Source of the DNA: an uncultured Alphaproteobacteria bacterium
GTDB lineage: Bacteria; Pseudomonadota; Alphaproteobacteria; Rhizobiales; Aestuariivirgaceae
Assembly: GCA_937868035.1 (NCBI GenBank)
Contig: CALMLK010000254.1
Location: 1-14,745, forward strand
DNA length: 14,745 nucleotides
Direction of reading: 5' to 3'
The position numbers and the translations under genes are program-made. This document shows positions 1-8,217 of the stretch, piece by piece. How positions within the stretch are numbered: position 1 is the first letter of the stretch; each line of letters opens with the position of its first letter. Below the pieces are notes generated by a model. That model did not search any database, had not been told where the DNA came from, and was given only the letters and a program-made list of their open reading frames with translations.

Positions 1-72
1 GCCAAGAAGAAGGTGGCGCAAAAGAAGGTGGCCAAGAAGACGGTGGCCAAGAAGACGGTGGCCAAGAAAAAG
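1..72 (+). repeat. Tandem 15-nt repeat encoding VAKKT/VAKKK units
   Basis: Units run 13-27, 28-42, 43-57 and 58-72, with the remains of an earlier unit at 1-12. The units at 28-42 and 43-57 are identical (GTGGCCAAGAAGACG); the others differ at a few bases. The array probably continues to the left of the window. Its in-frame period of five codons means copy-number change would alter tail length without breaking the frame. Confidence 0.8.
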
Positions 73-90
73 GCAGGCAAGCGCAAGTAA
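1..90 (+). CDS. C-terminal end of a lysine-rich repeat protein (5' end outside window)
   Basis: The first 90 bases read without a stop in frame 1 as 29 residues and end in TAA. The peptide is almost only Lys, Ala, Val and Thr, built from a repeated VAKKT/VAKKK unit and ending AGKRK. Such tails occur in histone H1-like bacterial proteins, in some Ku proteins, in alphaproteobacterial topoisomerase I and in other nucleic-acid-binding proteins, where they bind DNA or RNA through charge. Only the tail is visible, so the protein cannot be named. It could in principle be a chance open frame, but the clean 15-nt periodicity in frame and the stop just before the next gene's leader argue that it is real. 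A 78-nt gap follows before the ABC ATPase gene, on the same strand. Nucleic-acid binding is inference. Confidence 0.7.
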   Translation, partial: AKKKVAQKKVAKKTVAKKTVAKKKAGKRK

Positions 91-168
91 CCGGCAGGCG
101 CGGGGGCTTTCCTTCTGCGCCGTGCTTGCTATGCTCTTTCCAAACAGGAAACGCAGGGGTCGTTCGTC

Positions 169-1275
169 GTGTCACAATCTGAAGCCATGGTTCGTTTCGT
201 CAACGTGCAGAAAAGCTACGATGGCGAAACGCTGGTGGTTAAAAACCTCAACCTCGACATCGCCCAGGGCGAGTTCCTGACAATGCTCGGGCCCTCGGGG
301 TCCGGCAAGACGACGACGCTGATGATGCTGGCGGGCTTCGAGCCCGCCACCCACGGCGAGATCTACCTGAAGGACAAGCCCATCAACAACGTGCCGCCGC
401 ACAAGCGCGGCATCGGCATGGTCTTCCAGAACTATGCGCTTTTCCCGCACATGACGGTGGCGGAGAACCTTGCCTTCCCCCTTGAAGTCCGCAACATCCC
501 CAAGCCCGACCGCGAGGCGCGGGTGAAGAAAGTGCTGGACATGGTGCAGCTGCCGCAGATGGCGAACCGCCGTCCGGGCCAGTTGTCCGGCGGCCAGCAG
601 CAGCGCATCGCTGTCGCCCGCGCGCTGGTGTTCGAACCCGATCTCGTGCTGATGGACGAGCCGCTCGGCGCCCTCGACAAGCAATTGCGCGAGCAGATGC
701 AATACGAGATCAAGCACATCCATGACCGTCTGGGTGTCACCGTCGTTTACGTCACCCACGACCAGTCGGAAGCGCTCACCATGTCGAACCGCATCGCGGT
801 GTTCAACGACGGCATCGTGCAGCAACTCTCCACGCCCGCCGAGCTCTATGAGCGGCCGCAGAATTCCTTCGTGGCGCAGTTCATCGGCGAGAACAACAAG
901 CTGAAGGGCACCGTTGCCGAGATCGGCGCCGATGGCACGTCCCATGTGAAGCTGGACAATGGCGAAGTGGTGAAGGCGCTCGCCGTCAACGTGAAGAAGG
1001 GCGACCGCACGCTCCTGTCCGTCCGCCCCGAGCGGGTCGAGATCAATCCGGGATCGTCGGCGGTCGATGGCCTGCTCAAGGGCCGTATCGCCGAGCTGAT
1101 CTATCTCGGAGACCACATTCGCGCCCGCCTGGAAGTGGCGGGTCATGATGACTTCATCGTCAAGGTGCCGAACAAGGCCAATACGGGTGGTGTGGACGAA
1201 GGCAAGACCGTTCATGTCGGATGGAAAGCCGCCGACTGCCGCGCCCTCGATTACGCCGAGTTCGCCTCGCATTAG
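169..1275 (+). CDS. ABC transporter ATP-binding protein, PotA/spermidine-putrescine (MOI) type
   Basis: This is the cytoplasmic ATPase of an importer in the polyamine/opine/iron-type family. Visible motifs are Walker A GPSGSGKT (residues 41-48), Q-loop Gln87, signature LSGGQQQR (139-146), Walker B LVLMDEP (159-165) and the switch His197. A C-terminal TOBE-like regulatory region follows from about residue 245, with the 'SVRPERVEI' strand typical of PotA, FbpC and UgpC relatives. At 368 residues it has the usual family length. The start is a GTG at 169 with a CAGGGG element at 154-159; an ATG at 187 is possible but has a poorer leader. No permease or substrate-binding gene is present in this window, so the substrate cannot be assigned; polyamine import is a guess from family resemblance only. 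The next gene starts 2 nt after the stop, suggesting translational coupling. Confidence 0.9.
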   Translation: MSQSEAMVRFVNVQKSYDGETLVVKNLNLDIAQGEFLTMLGPSGSGKTTTLMMLAGFEPATHGEIYLKDKPINNVPPHKRGIGMVFQNYALFPHMTVAENLAFPLEVRNIPKPDREARVKKVLDMVQLPQMANRRPGQLSGGQQQRIAVARALVFEPDLVLMDEPLGALDKQLREQMQYEIKHIHDRLGVTVVYVTHDQSEALTMSNRIAVFNDGIVQQLSTPAELYERPQNSFVAQFIGENNKLKGTVAEIGADGTSHVKLDNGEVVKALAVNVKKGDRTLLSVRPERVEINPGSSAVDGLLKGRIAELIYLGDHIRARLEVAGHDDFIVKVPNKANTGGVDEGKTVHVGWKAADCRALDYAEFASH

Positions 1276-1277
1276 CC

Positions 1278-1976
1278 GTGTCCGCCGCCCGGCCCACACG
1301 GCGTGTGTTCGGGGCGGGGTTGCTGGCGGCGCTGGCCGCACCCTCTGCATGGGCGGAGGCAGCGCCCGTTGATCTTGCCTTGGTGCTGGCCATTGATTGC
1401 TCCTACAGCGTGGACGCCCGCGAATTCCGCCTGCAGATGCAAGGCATGGGTGACGCGGTTGCCAGTGCGGAAATCTGGGAAGCAATCGAAAAGGGTCCGC
1501 TGCAACGGATCGCCCTGAGTGTTTTTCTCTGGTCGGACCTTGAGACCCAGTTGGTGATACAGCCCTGGACCGTCATCGCCACGGCTGCCGATGCCCGGCG
1601 CCTTGGCACCCGTCTCGCCGCCGCACCGCGCTCGGCAGAGCAGGGTGGCACGGCCATTTCCGCCGCCTTGCTCTATGGGGGCGCGCTGATGGTGCTGGCT
1701 CCTCCGGCCACGCGCCGGGTAATTGATCTGTCCACGGACGGCCGTAACAACATGGGCCGCCCCGCCTATCGCGCCCGCGACGAAGTCGTCGCCCGCGGCA
1801 TCACCATCAACGGCCTCGCCATCGCCAATGAATGGCCGACGCTGGATGTTTATCTCGAACGCCAGGTGGCGGGCGGCCCTTCCAACTTCGTCATCAAGGC
1901 CGACAGCTACGACGACTTCGGCGCCGCCATGCAACGAAAACTGATCCGCGAAATTACCGGGCCGGGCGTGACATGA
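1278..1976 (+). CDS. DUF1194 von Willebrand factor A-like exported protein
   Basis: The 232-residue product begins with a Tat-like signal: Thr-Arg-Arg-x-Phe at residues 7-11, a hydrophobic stretch (12-22) and a cleavage site after AWA (residue 26). The rest fits the DUF1194 family, which has a von Willebrand A fold. The metal-ion-dependent adhesion site looks intact: D40-x-S42-x-S44 (DCSYS), Thr125 in the GGTAI loop, and Asp154 in STDG. It is therefore probably a periplasmic metal-dependent binding protein with an unknown partner. I chose the GTG at 1278 because it gives a proper signal peptide; the open frame extends upstream to an ATG at 1221, but that stretch lies inside the ATPase gene and would bury the signal. 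The gene follows the ATPase by 2 nt and faces the amidase gene with an 11-12 nt gap and no visible terminator. Family is well supported, function unknown. Confidence 0.82.
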   Translation: MSAARPTRRVFGAGLLAALAAPSAWAEAAPVDLALVLAIDCSYSVDAREFRLQMQGMGDAVASAEIWEAIEKGPLQRIALSVFLWSDLETQLVIQPWTVIATAADARRLGTRLAAAPRSAEQGGTAISAALLYGGALMVLAPPATRRVIDLSTDGRNNMGRPAYRARDEVVARGITINGLAIANEWPTLDVYLERQVAGGPSNFVIKADSYDDFGAAMQRKLIREITGPGVT

Positions 1977-1988
1977 CGCGCCGCTTCG

Positions 1989-3440
1989 TCAATATCCCGG
2001 AGGCGGGGTAAACCCGCCGAACTCCTCTTCGATCCACTCCGCCACCTTGAGGGACGACAGATCATTGTAGGCGCGCGTGATGATCTGCACGCCCACGGGA
2101 AGGCCCGCCGGAATAAGACCGATGGGTGCGATGGTCGAGGGCAGGAAGAAGTTGCAGGAATATCCGGCCCAGAAACGCTGATCAATGGTCGAGACCATCT
2201 TGCCGTTGACGGGAATGACCCGCTCATGACGCTCACCCACATGGTCATGCGGCCATGCGGCAGAGGCCGCGGCGGGACACAGCAGCACATCCCAGTCGTC
2301 GAAGAAGGCATCCCACAGCAACGCCATCTGGTGGCGCCGTTCGTTGGCGCGCAGCCAGCCGCCGTGTGACAGCGCGAAAGCCCGCGTCATCAGCGGAACA
2401 TAGGAAGTATCGGCCGCGTCGAAGCCCCGCGCCTTCTCCGCCGCCGCAGTGATTTCCGCATCACTCATGCGCTTGGTCGCCGTGGCACGCAGCAGGGTGA
2501 TGTAGTTCTCGTAAGCCTCCTGGTCACTGAAGGCCGGGGCGGCTTCGTAGGACAGCTTCTTCACCTTCTTCTTCAGGAACTCCCCCAGCGCGATCAGGCG
2601 GTTTTGGTAGGACTGGTCCACATCGCTGGCAGAACTGCTGAGCTTCACCGCCACGCGCAACTCTTTCAACGCCGTGAAGCGGGGCTTGGGCAATTTCACT
2701 TGCAAGCCACGCGCCTCCAGTCCCTCCGTGCCCGCCAGCAAGGCCATCATGGCGGTGAGGTCTTTCGCTGAGCGCGCCAGGGGGCCTGCCACCGTGATGT
2801 CGCTGATCGATACGCTGCCCGGCATCAGGTGGCCGCGATAGGGCACCACGCCATAGGTGGGCTTGTGGCCGTAGACGCCGCAGTAGTGCGCGGGATTGCG
2901 GATGGAGGCACCGATGTCGGAACCGATTTCCAGCGCCGTCATGCCGGTGGCAAGCGCCGCCGCAGACCCGCCCGATGAACCGCCGGGCGTGCGCGTCACG
3001 TCCCATGGATTGTTGGTGGTGCCGTAGACCGCATTGAAACTCTGCCAGTCCGCCAGCCCCAGCGGCACGTTGGTCTTGCCATACATGACAGCCCCCGCAT
3101 CCAGCATCCGCTGCAGGGCCACCGCATTGGTTTTCGGCACGTTGTTGACGAGTTCCGGATCACCCCACGTCGAGGGATGTCCCTCCCAGTCGAAGCTCTC
3201 CTTCGCCGTCATGGGAACGCCATCGAAGGGTGAGGCCGTTTCGCTTGCCGCAATCCGCTTGTCGGCCGCCCGTGCGGCACTCCGCGCCCGCGCCAGATCG
3301 GTGAGGATCACCGCGTTGACTTTCTCGTTGTGGCGGGCGTATTGCGTCAGGCATTCGCCCAGCAATTCCACCGCCGACAGCTTCTTCTTCTTGAGCATGC
3401 GGCCAAGCTCAAGCGCGGACTTGTAGACGACGTCGGACAT
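1989..3440 (-). CDS. Amidase signature (AS) family hydrolase
   Basis: A 483-residue member of the amidase signature family, which hydrolyses amide bonds with a Ser-cisSer-Lys triad. The triad is visible as Lys80 (in PMTAKESF), cis-Ser155 in the glycine/serine-rich segment TPGGSSGGSAAALATG, and nucleophile Ser179 in GSDIGASIRNPA; the 24-residue spacing between the two serines matches the family. The residue just before the nucleophile is Ala where many members have Gly. There is no signal peptide, so it is probably cytoplasmic. Substrate cannot be told from sequence; this branch includes enzymes called aliphatic amidases and Glu-tRNA amidotransferase A-like proteins, and no gatB or gatC is nearby, so it is not a GatA assignment. 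The start is well supported by AAAGGGG at 3448-3454 (reverse strand) 7 nt before the ATG. It is divergent from the DUF457-like gene. Confidence 0.93.
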   Translation of the reverse strand: MSDVVYKSALELGRMLKKKKLSAVELLGECLTQYARHNEKVNAVILTDLARARSAARAADKRIAASETASPFDGVPMTAKESFDWEGHPSTWGDPELVNNVPKTNAVALQRMLDAGAVMYGKTNVPLGLADWQSFNAVYGTTNNPWDVTRTPGGSSGGSAAALATGMTALEIGSDIGASIRNPAHYCGVYGHKPTYGVVPYRGHLMPGSVSISDITVAGPLARSAKDLTAMMALLAGTEGLEARGLQVKLPKPRFTALKELRVAVKLSSSASDVDQSYQNRLIALGEFLKKKVKKLSYEAAPAFSDQEAYENYITLLRATATKRMSDAEITAAAEKARGFDAADTSYVPLMTRAFALSHGGWLRANERRHQMALLWDAFFDDWDVLLCPAAASAAWPHDHVGERHERVIPVNGKMVSTIDQRFWAGYSCNFFLPSTIAPIGLIPAGLPVGVQIITRAYNDLSSLKVAEWIEEEFGGFTPPPGY

Positions 3441-3483
3441 GCAGGTTCCCCTTTGGGCAAAGCCTATCGCGGGCCGCTGCCGC

Positions 3484-3495
3484 CTGCAATTGCAG
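3484..3495. promoter_or_regulatory. 12-bp perfect palindrome between divergent genes
   Basis: CTGCAATTGCAG is its own reverse complement and sits in the 84-nt gap between the amidase start (3440, minus) and the DUF457-like start (3525, plus). Because it is a palindrome, both strands carry a TTGCAG hexamer that could act as a -35 element: rightwards with CATAAC at 3511-3516, leftwards with GATAGG 15 nt further. Both matches are weak. An operator or shared promoter core is inference. Confidence 0.3.
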
Positions 3496-3524
3496 CCGCC
3501 GCGGATTGCTCATAACCTTTGCGC

Positions 3525-4118
3525 ATGTATACGCAGACTCACGTGATCATGGGCGCCGCCCTGGGAGGCCGCAAACCGCGGAACGCGCTGGCTGGCGCGC
3601 TCGGAGGAATTCTCCCCGATGTGCCCATGCTGCTCACCCTGCTGGTCCTGAAGCTGGCGGCCATCCCCGACCCCATCATCTTCGGAATCCTTTACTGGCA
3701 GGAATGGTGGCAGCGGGCCAATGCCATCGGTCACAATGTCTGGCTCTGGGGCGGCCTTCTGCTGCTCGCCCTCTGGCGGCGCGAACGCCTCGCCGCAACG
3801 GCGGAGGCCATCGACCGCTGGTCGGCGATTTTCGTGTTCGCCCTCTCGGGATTGCTCCATACGCTGATCGATTTCGTGACCCACCGGGAAGATGCCCACA
3901 TGAGCTTCTGGCCCGTGAGCCGCTGGAAGTTCATGTCGTCGGTTTCCTATTGGGATGGCGCCCACCACGGACACGTCTTTGCCGTGTTCGAGGCGGCCAT
4001 GGGTCTGGCACTGGCGCTTCTGGTTTTCCGGCGCTTCGGCAATGGCTGGGTGCGGGCGGCGCTGCTGCTGGCCATGCTGCTGTATGCGGCGGTGCCGGCT
4101 TACTTTATTTTCACCTGA
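3525..4118 (+). CDS. DUF457/YdjM-like integral membrane protein (putative metal-dependent hydrolase)
   Basis: A 197-residue hydrophobic protein with about four to five predicted membrane segments (near 22-46, 72-87, 101-118, 152-168 and 176-195). Conserved-looking polar residues are spread in the pattern of the YdjM/DUF457 family: TH at 5-6, PDVP at 31-34 (Asp32), His70, HTLIDFVTH at 112-120, and an FWPxSRW then SYWDGAHHGH block (128-150). These histidines and aspartates could bind a metal at the membrane. Close alphaproteobacterial relatives are often labelled 'cobalamin biosynthesis protein CobQ', but nothing here resembles the CobQ glutamine amidotransferase, so that label should be avoided. 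The ATG at 3525 is preferred; a TTG lies two codons upstream. No clear ribosome-binding site is visible, so a leaderless or very short-leader transcript is possible. It precedes the export operon by 54 nt. Confidence 0.75.
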   Translation: MYTQTHVIMGAALGGRKPRNALAGALGGILPDVPMLLTLLVLKLAAIPDPIIFGILYWQEWWQRANAIGHNVWLWGGLLLLALWRRERLAATAEAIDRWSAIFVFALSGLLHTLIDFVTHREDAHMSFWPVSRWKFMSSVSYWDGAHHGHVFAVFEAAMGLALALLVFRRFGNGWVRAALLLAMLLYAAVPAYFIFT

Positions 4119-4172
4119 TGCGACGGAATATCCCGCCGCCGCCCGTCTTCCGTACCTATATACGGTTGACCC

Positions 4173-5455
4173 ATGAACGTGATGACACAACCCAGTCGCG
4201 CCGACATCGAGGAAGCGCTTGATCTCACTGCGGCCCGCAAGGGGCGGAAGTGGCTGCGCCGTGCTGTCTGGTTGATCGCCATCGCGGCGATATTGGGCGG
4301 CGCAATCTACGGCTACCGCGCCATGACGGCCTCGAACGCGGCCGTGGTCTACGATACGGTGGACGCAAGAACCGCGGACCTCACCGTGACGGTATCCGCC
4401 ACGGGCACCATCCAGCCGATCACCCAAGTGGATGTCAGCAGCGAACTCTCCGGCGTGGTCCGCACCGTCGCCGTCGATGACAACAGTGCGGTGAAGGCAG
4501 GCGACGTGCTGGCCACCCTCGATACCGACCGCCTGCAGGCGCAGAAGGCGAAGGTGGATGCGCAGGTCGCGGCAGCGGAAGGCCGCCGCGACGAAGCGAA
4601 GGCAACCCTTGCCGAACGCCAGACTTTGGCGGAGCGCCAGGCCTCGTTGCGCAAGCGCGGGCTTTCCACCCAGCAGGACTACGACACGGCACTTTCCGCC
4701 GTCACCCGCGGAAAGGCCGCTATCGCCTCGGCTGAAGCCGATGTGGCCTCGGCCCGCGCCGATCGTGCCATCATCGAATCCGACCTCAAGCGCGCGTCCA
4801 TCCTGTCGCCCATTGACGGCATCGTGCTGAAGCGCGCCGTCGAACCCGGCCAGACCGTCGCCTCATCGCTACAGGCCCCCATATTGTTCACCATCGCGCA
4901 GGACTTGTCGCGCGTGCAACTTGAAGCCGCCGTCGACGAGGCCGACATGGGTGCGGTGAAGACGGGCCAGAAGGCCACCTTCAGTGTCGATGCCTATCGG
5001 GGCCGTGCTTTTCCCGCCGCCATCGAACGCCTCTCCTATGCCCCCGAAACGGTGGATGGCGTCGTCACCTACAAGGCGATCCTCTCCGCGCCCAATGAAG
5101 ACCTGGCCTTGCGTCCGGGCATGACTGCAACGGCCCGCATCGTCACCGAGGAATACAAGCAGGCCCTCACCGTGCCCAACGAGGCGCTGCGCTATCAGCC
5201 GCCGGTGGCCGAGGAATCCCGCGGCTTTTCCATCACCAGCATCTTCATGCCGCGCTTCCCGCGCGATCGTGGCAAGCGGGGCACGGCGCCCGATGGCGAG
5301 CGTGAACTTTATGTCCTCCGCGCCGGCAAGGCCGAGCAGGTTTCCGTCAAGGTGGGCGCCAGTGATGGCCGCAACACGGTGGTGCTCTCGGGCAACCTGA
5401 AGGAAGGCGATGCCGTCATCACCGGGCAGCACAGTGCCGCCGGGGCATCGTCGCG

Positions 5456-5459
<4 letters not shown>
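4173..5459 (+). CDS. macA: MacA-type periplasmic adaptor (membrane fusion) protein
   Basis: The 428-residue product is an adaptor linking an inner-membrane MacB-type transporter to an outer-membrane channel. It has a short cytoplasmic N-terminus, one membrane anchor (about 31-49), then the two halves of a lipoyl-like barrel-sandwich (about 75-118 and 208-240, the second containing LSPIDGIVLKRAVEPGQTV), separated by an Ala/Glu/Arg-rich coiled-coil hairpin (about 119-205), and a beta-barrel plus membrane-proximal region. A basic, proline-containing insert (about 345-375, with RFPRDRGKRG) lies between strands of the membrane-proximal part. The start ATG at 4173 has no good Shine-Dalgarno match. 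The stop overlaps the next start by ATGA, so the three genes 4173-7377 form one operon. No TolC-like channel gene is in the window. The transported substrate is unknown; 'MacA' denotes family, not a proven macrolide role. Confidence 0.9.
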
Positions 5460-6168
<709 letters not shown>

Positions 6169-6172
<4 letters not shown>

Positions 6173-7377
6173 TCTGGGAATCCGTCAAGCTCGCGCTCCG
6201 CACCATCCGGCGCAACGTGCTGCGCTCCATCCTCACGCTGCTCGGCATCGTGATCGGCGTGGCGGCGGTGATCGCACTCGTCACCATCGGCGAGGGCGCC
6301 CAGAGCAAGATGACATCGGAACTGTCAAAGCTCGGCAGCAACATGCTGATTGCCCGCCCCGGTGCACCCACGTCAGGTCCGCCCACGGGCGGCGAATCCC
6401 GCAGTTTTTCCGAACGCGATGTGGACGCGCTCCGCAACGGCCTCACCGGCGTGCGCGCCATGGCTGCGTCCTCCAGCAAGCAGGTCAAGGTGATCTACGG
6501 CACGGCAAGCCAGGACACGCAGGTCACCGGCACGGAGCCGAGCTTCTTCGACACGCAGGACTGGGCCTTCACCTCTGGTGGCACCTTCAGCGAGTCGGAT
6601 GCGCGCAGCGGCACCGCCGTGTGCGTGATCGGCGCCACGTTGGTGCGGGAACTCTTTCAGGGCGAAAACCCGCTGGGCGGTATCATCCGCGTCGGCGCCA
6701 TGCCCTGCGAGGTGACCGGCACGCTCGCAGCCAAGGGTCAGTCCGCGTTCGGCACCGACCAGGACAATACGGTGGTCATGCCGCTCCGCACCTATCAGCG
6801 CCGCATCGCAGGTTCGACCCGGATCGCGACCATCGCCGTCTCGGGCATCAATCAGGAAGTCTTGCCCGCGCTGCAATCCGCCATGGCGGAAATCCTGCGC
6901 GAAACGCGCCGCATTGATCCGGGCGAGGAAGACGATTTCACCGTTCGCGACATGACCCAGATCGCCGCCGCAATGTCGTCCACCACCTCCGTGATGACGG
7001 GTTTGCTGGGCGCGGTGGCCGCCGTCAGCCTGCTCGTCGGCGGCATCGGCATCATGAACATCATGCTGGTGTCGGTTGCGGAACGCACCCGCGAAATCGG
7101 CATTCGCCTCGCCATCGGCGCGCGCGCCAACCAGGTGCTGCTGCAATTCCTCGTGGAGGCGATCGTGCTCTGCCTCATTGGCGGATTGATCGGGCTTGCG
7201 CTGGGTTATGGGCTGGCGGCGCTGGGAGCGCTGCTGCTCGGCATTCCCATGGGCTTCAATGTCACCATGGCCGCCGTGGCCGTGGTCTTCTCGGCCGTGA
7301 TTGGCGTGGTGTTCGGTTTCTTCCCCGCCCGCAGCGCCGCCCGCCTCGATCCCATCGAGGCGTTGCGGCACGAGTGA
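6169..7377 (+). CDS. macB: MacB-type ABC transporter permease (FtsX/MacB_PCD family)
   Basis: The 402-residue product has the standard MacB layout: a short amphipathic N-terminus, transmembrane helix 1 (about 22-42, in SILTLLGIVIGVAAVIAL), a large periplasmic domain (about 45-275), then three C-terminal helices (about 277-300, 328-352 and 363-386). The FtsX-like C-terminal block is clear, with AERTREIGIRLAIGAR and a final FFPARSAARLDPIEALRHE segment. It would form a dimer with two ATPase subunits and work with the MacA-type adaptor to push a substrate from the periplasm through an outer-membrane channel. The gene starts inside the ATPase stop (ATGA) and ends 3 nt from the convergent DUF937-like gene, with no intrinsic terminator visible between them. 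Confidence 0.92.
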
Positions 7378-7380
7378 GCC

Positions 7381-8217
7381 TTACCGCCGGCGGCGGATCG
7401 CGTCTTCCACGGAGTTGAGCAGGTCGTCACCGGCGTCACCGGATTTGGTGCCCTTGCCGAGAATGTCATCCAGCGTCTTGCGGCCCCGTTCAACGCTGGG
7501 GGCGGGCGCTGCCCCGCCTCCGCCTGCACCACCACCCAGGATGTCCTTGAGGATGTCGCCCATCTGGCCGGGGGGCATTTGCTTCACGATCACGCGGCCA
7601 TTCTGCCCGCCCGCAAGAATGTCATTGAGAATGTCCTCCAGCGATCCGCCCGAAGGAGCGGCACCGCGCGGCTGTGGAGCAGGGGTGGGCGCAGGCTCTG
7701 CCGAACCGCCGCCCAGCACATCCTTCAGGATGTCGCCGATGCCGCCGCCGGACCTGCCGGAAGGCGCAGGTTCGGACGCCGATCCGCCCCCCAGGATGCC
7801 GCCGAGAATGTCACCCAGGCCGCCGCCACTGCCCCCGCCGATCTTCTTGGCCATCTGGCCCATGACGATGGTGGCAACGATGGGCAGCAACTTTTTCAGC
7901 ACCGCAGCACCGATGCCGGAGTTGAGCGACAGTTGCTGTGCCACCTCGCGGCTCGTGTCCTTGTTGCCGAAGATCTGGCCCAGCACGTCATCGCCGCGGC
8001 CCTTGGCCGTATCGAACGAGACGGAACCCGGATCATCAAGGGCTGCACCGAAACCACCTGTCAGCACCGAGCGCAGCAAGTCCTGCAAGCCTTCCGGCGA
8101 CTGCGCCTGCTTGCGCACCCCTGCGGCCACGACGGGCACGAGCGCATCAAGCGCCGCCCGCGTCTGTTCATCATTGAGGCCGAACTGGCGGCCGATGGCG
8201 GAAAGATCCATGGTCAT
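7381..8217 (-). CDS. DUF937-like protein with repeated DIL-x-DIL-GG motifs
   Basis: A 278-residue protein resembling the DUF937/YidB-like family. The N-terminal part (about 1-125) is helical with two-helix units such as FGLNDEQTRAALDALVP. The C-terminal part (about 126-255) is low-complexity Gly/Ala/Ser/Pro linker carrying a short hydrophobic motif at residues 134-144, 160-170, 193-203, 219-229 and, shortened, 249-256. The product ends in four arginines. There is no signal peptide and no enzyme motif. It is the last gene of the minus-strand unit: its ATG overlaps the stop of the preceding DUF937-like gene (ATGA), with a GGGAG element upstream. It faces macB tail to tail with a 3-nt gap. Function is unknown; the repeats look like docking or self-assembly segments, which is inference. 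Confidence 0.78.
   Translation of the reverse strand: MTMDLSAIGRQFGLNDEQTRAALDALVPVVAAGVRKQAQSPEGLQDLLRSVLTGGFGAALDDPGSVSFDTAKGRGDDVLGQIFGNKDTSREVAQQLSLNSGIGAAVLKKLLPIVATIVMGQMAKKIGGGSGGGLGDILGGILGGGSASEPAPSGRSGGGIGDILKDVLGGGSAEPAPTPAPQPRGAAPSGGSLEDILNDILAGGQNGRVIVKQMPPGQMGDILKDILGGGAGGGGAAPAPSVERGRKTLDDILGKGTKSGDAGDDLLNSVEDAIRRRR
7453..7818 (-). repeat. Degenerate protein-level repeat: five amphipathic DIL motifs
   Basis: Within the DUF937-like product the motif reads LGDILGGILGG, IGDILKDVLGG, LEDILNDILAG, MGDILKDILGG and the shortened LDDILGKG. Start-to-start spacing is 26, 33, 26 and 30 residues with Gly/Pro-rich linkers between. On the plus strand it shows as recurring 'agaatgtc' or 'aggatgtc' words. 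A sixth copy, LDDIFKDILTG, ends the preceding gene (8225-8255). Confidence 0.75.

Noticed and set aside
91..168. Possible hairpin GGCGC (97-101) with GCGCC (117-121) after the lysine-rich gene
   Set aside because: Only five pairs plus wobble pairs and a 15-nt loop, with no U-tract; not enough to call a terminator.
172..1485. A 437-codon open frame on the minus strand opposite the ABC ATPase
   Set aside because: It is antisense to a complete ABC ATPase and the DUF1194 gene, and has no recognisable domain; long antisense frames are expected in GC-rich coding sequence.
4150..4165. Short inverted repeat CCGTA-N6-TACGG just before macA
   Set aside because: Five pairs only; it lies 7 nt before the start codon where chance matches are common. 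It could be an operator but nothing else supports it.
7384..7393. Perfect palindrome CCGCCGGCGG at the macB/DUF937 junction
   Set aside because: It lies in the codons for the terminal arginines of the DUF937-like protein, has no loop and no U-tract, and GC-rich self-complementary decamers are common here.
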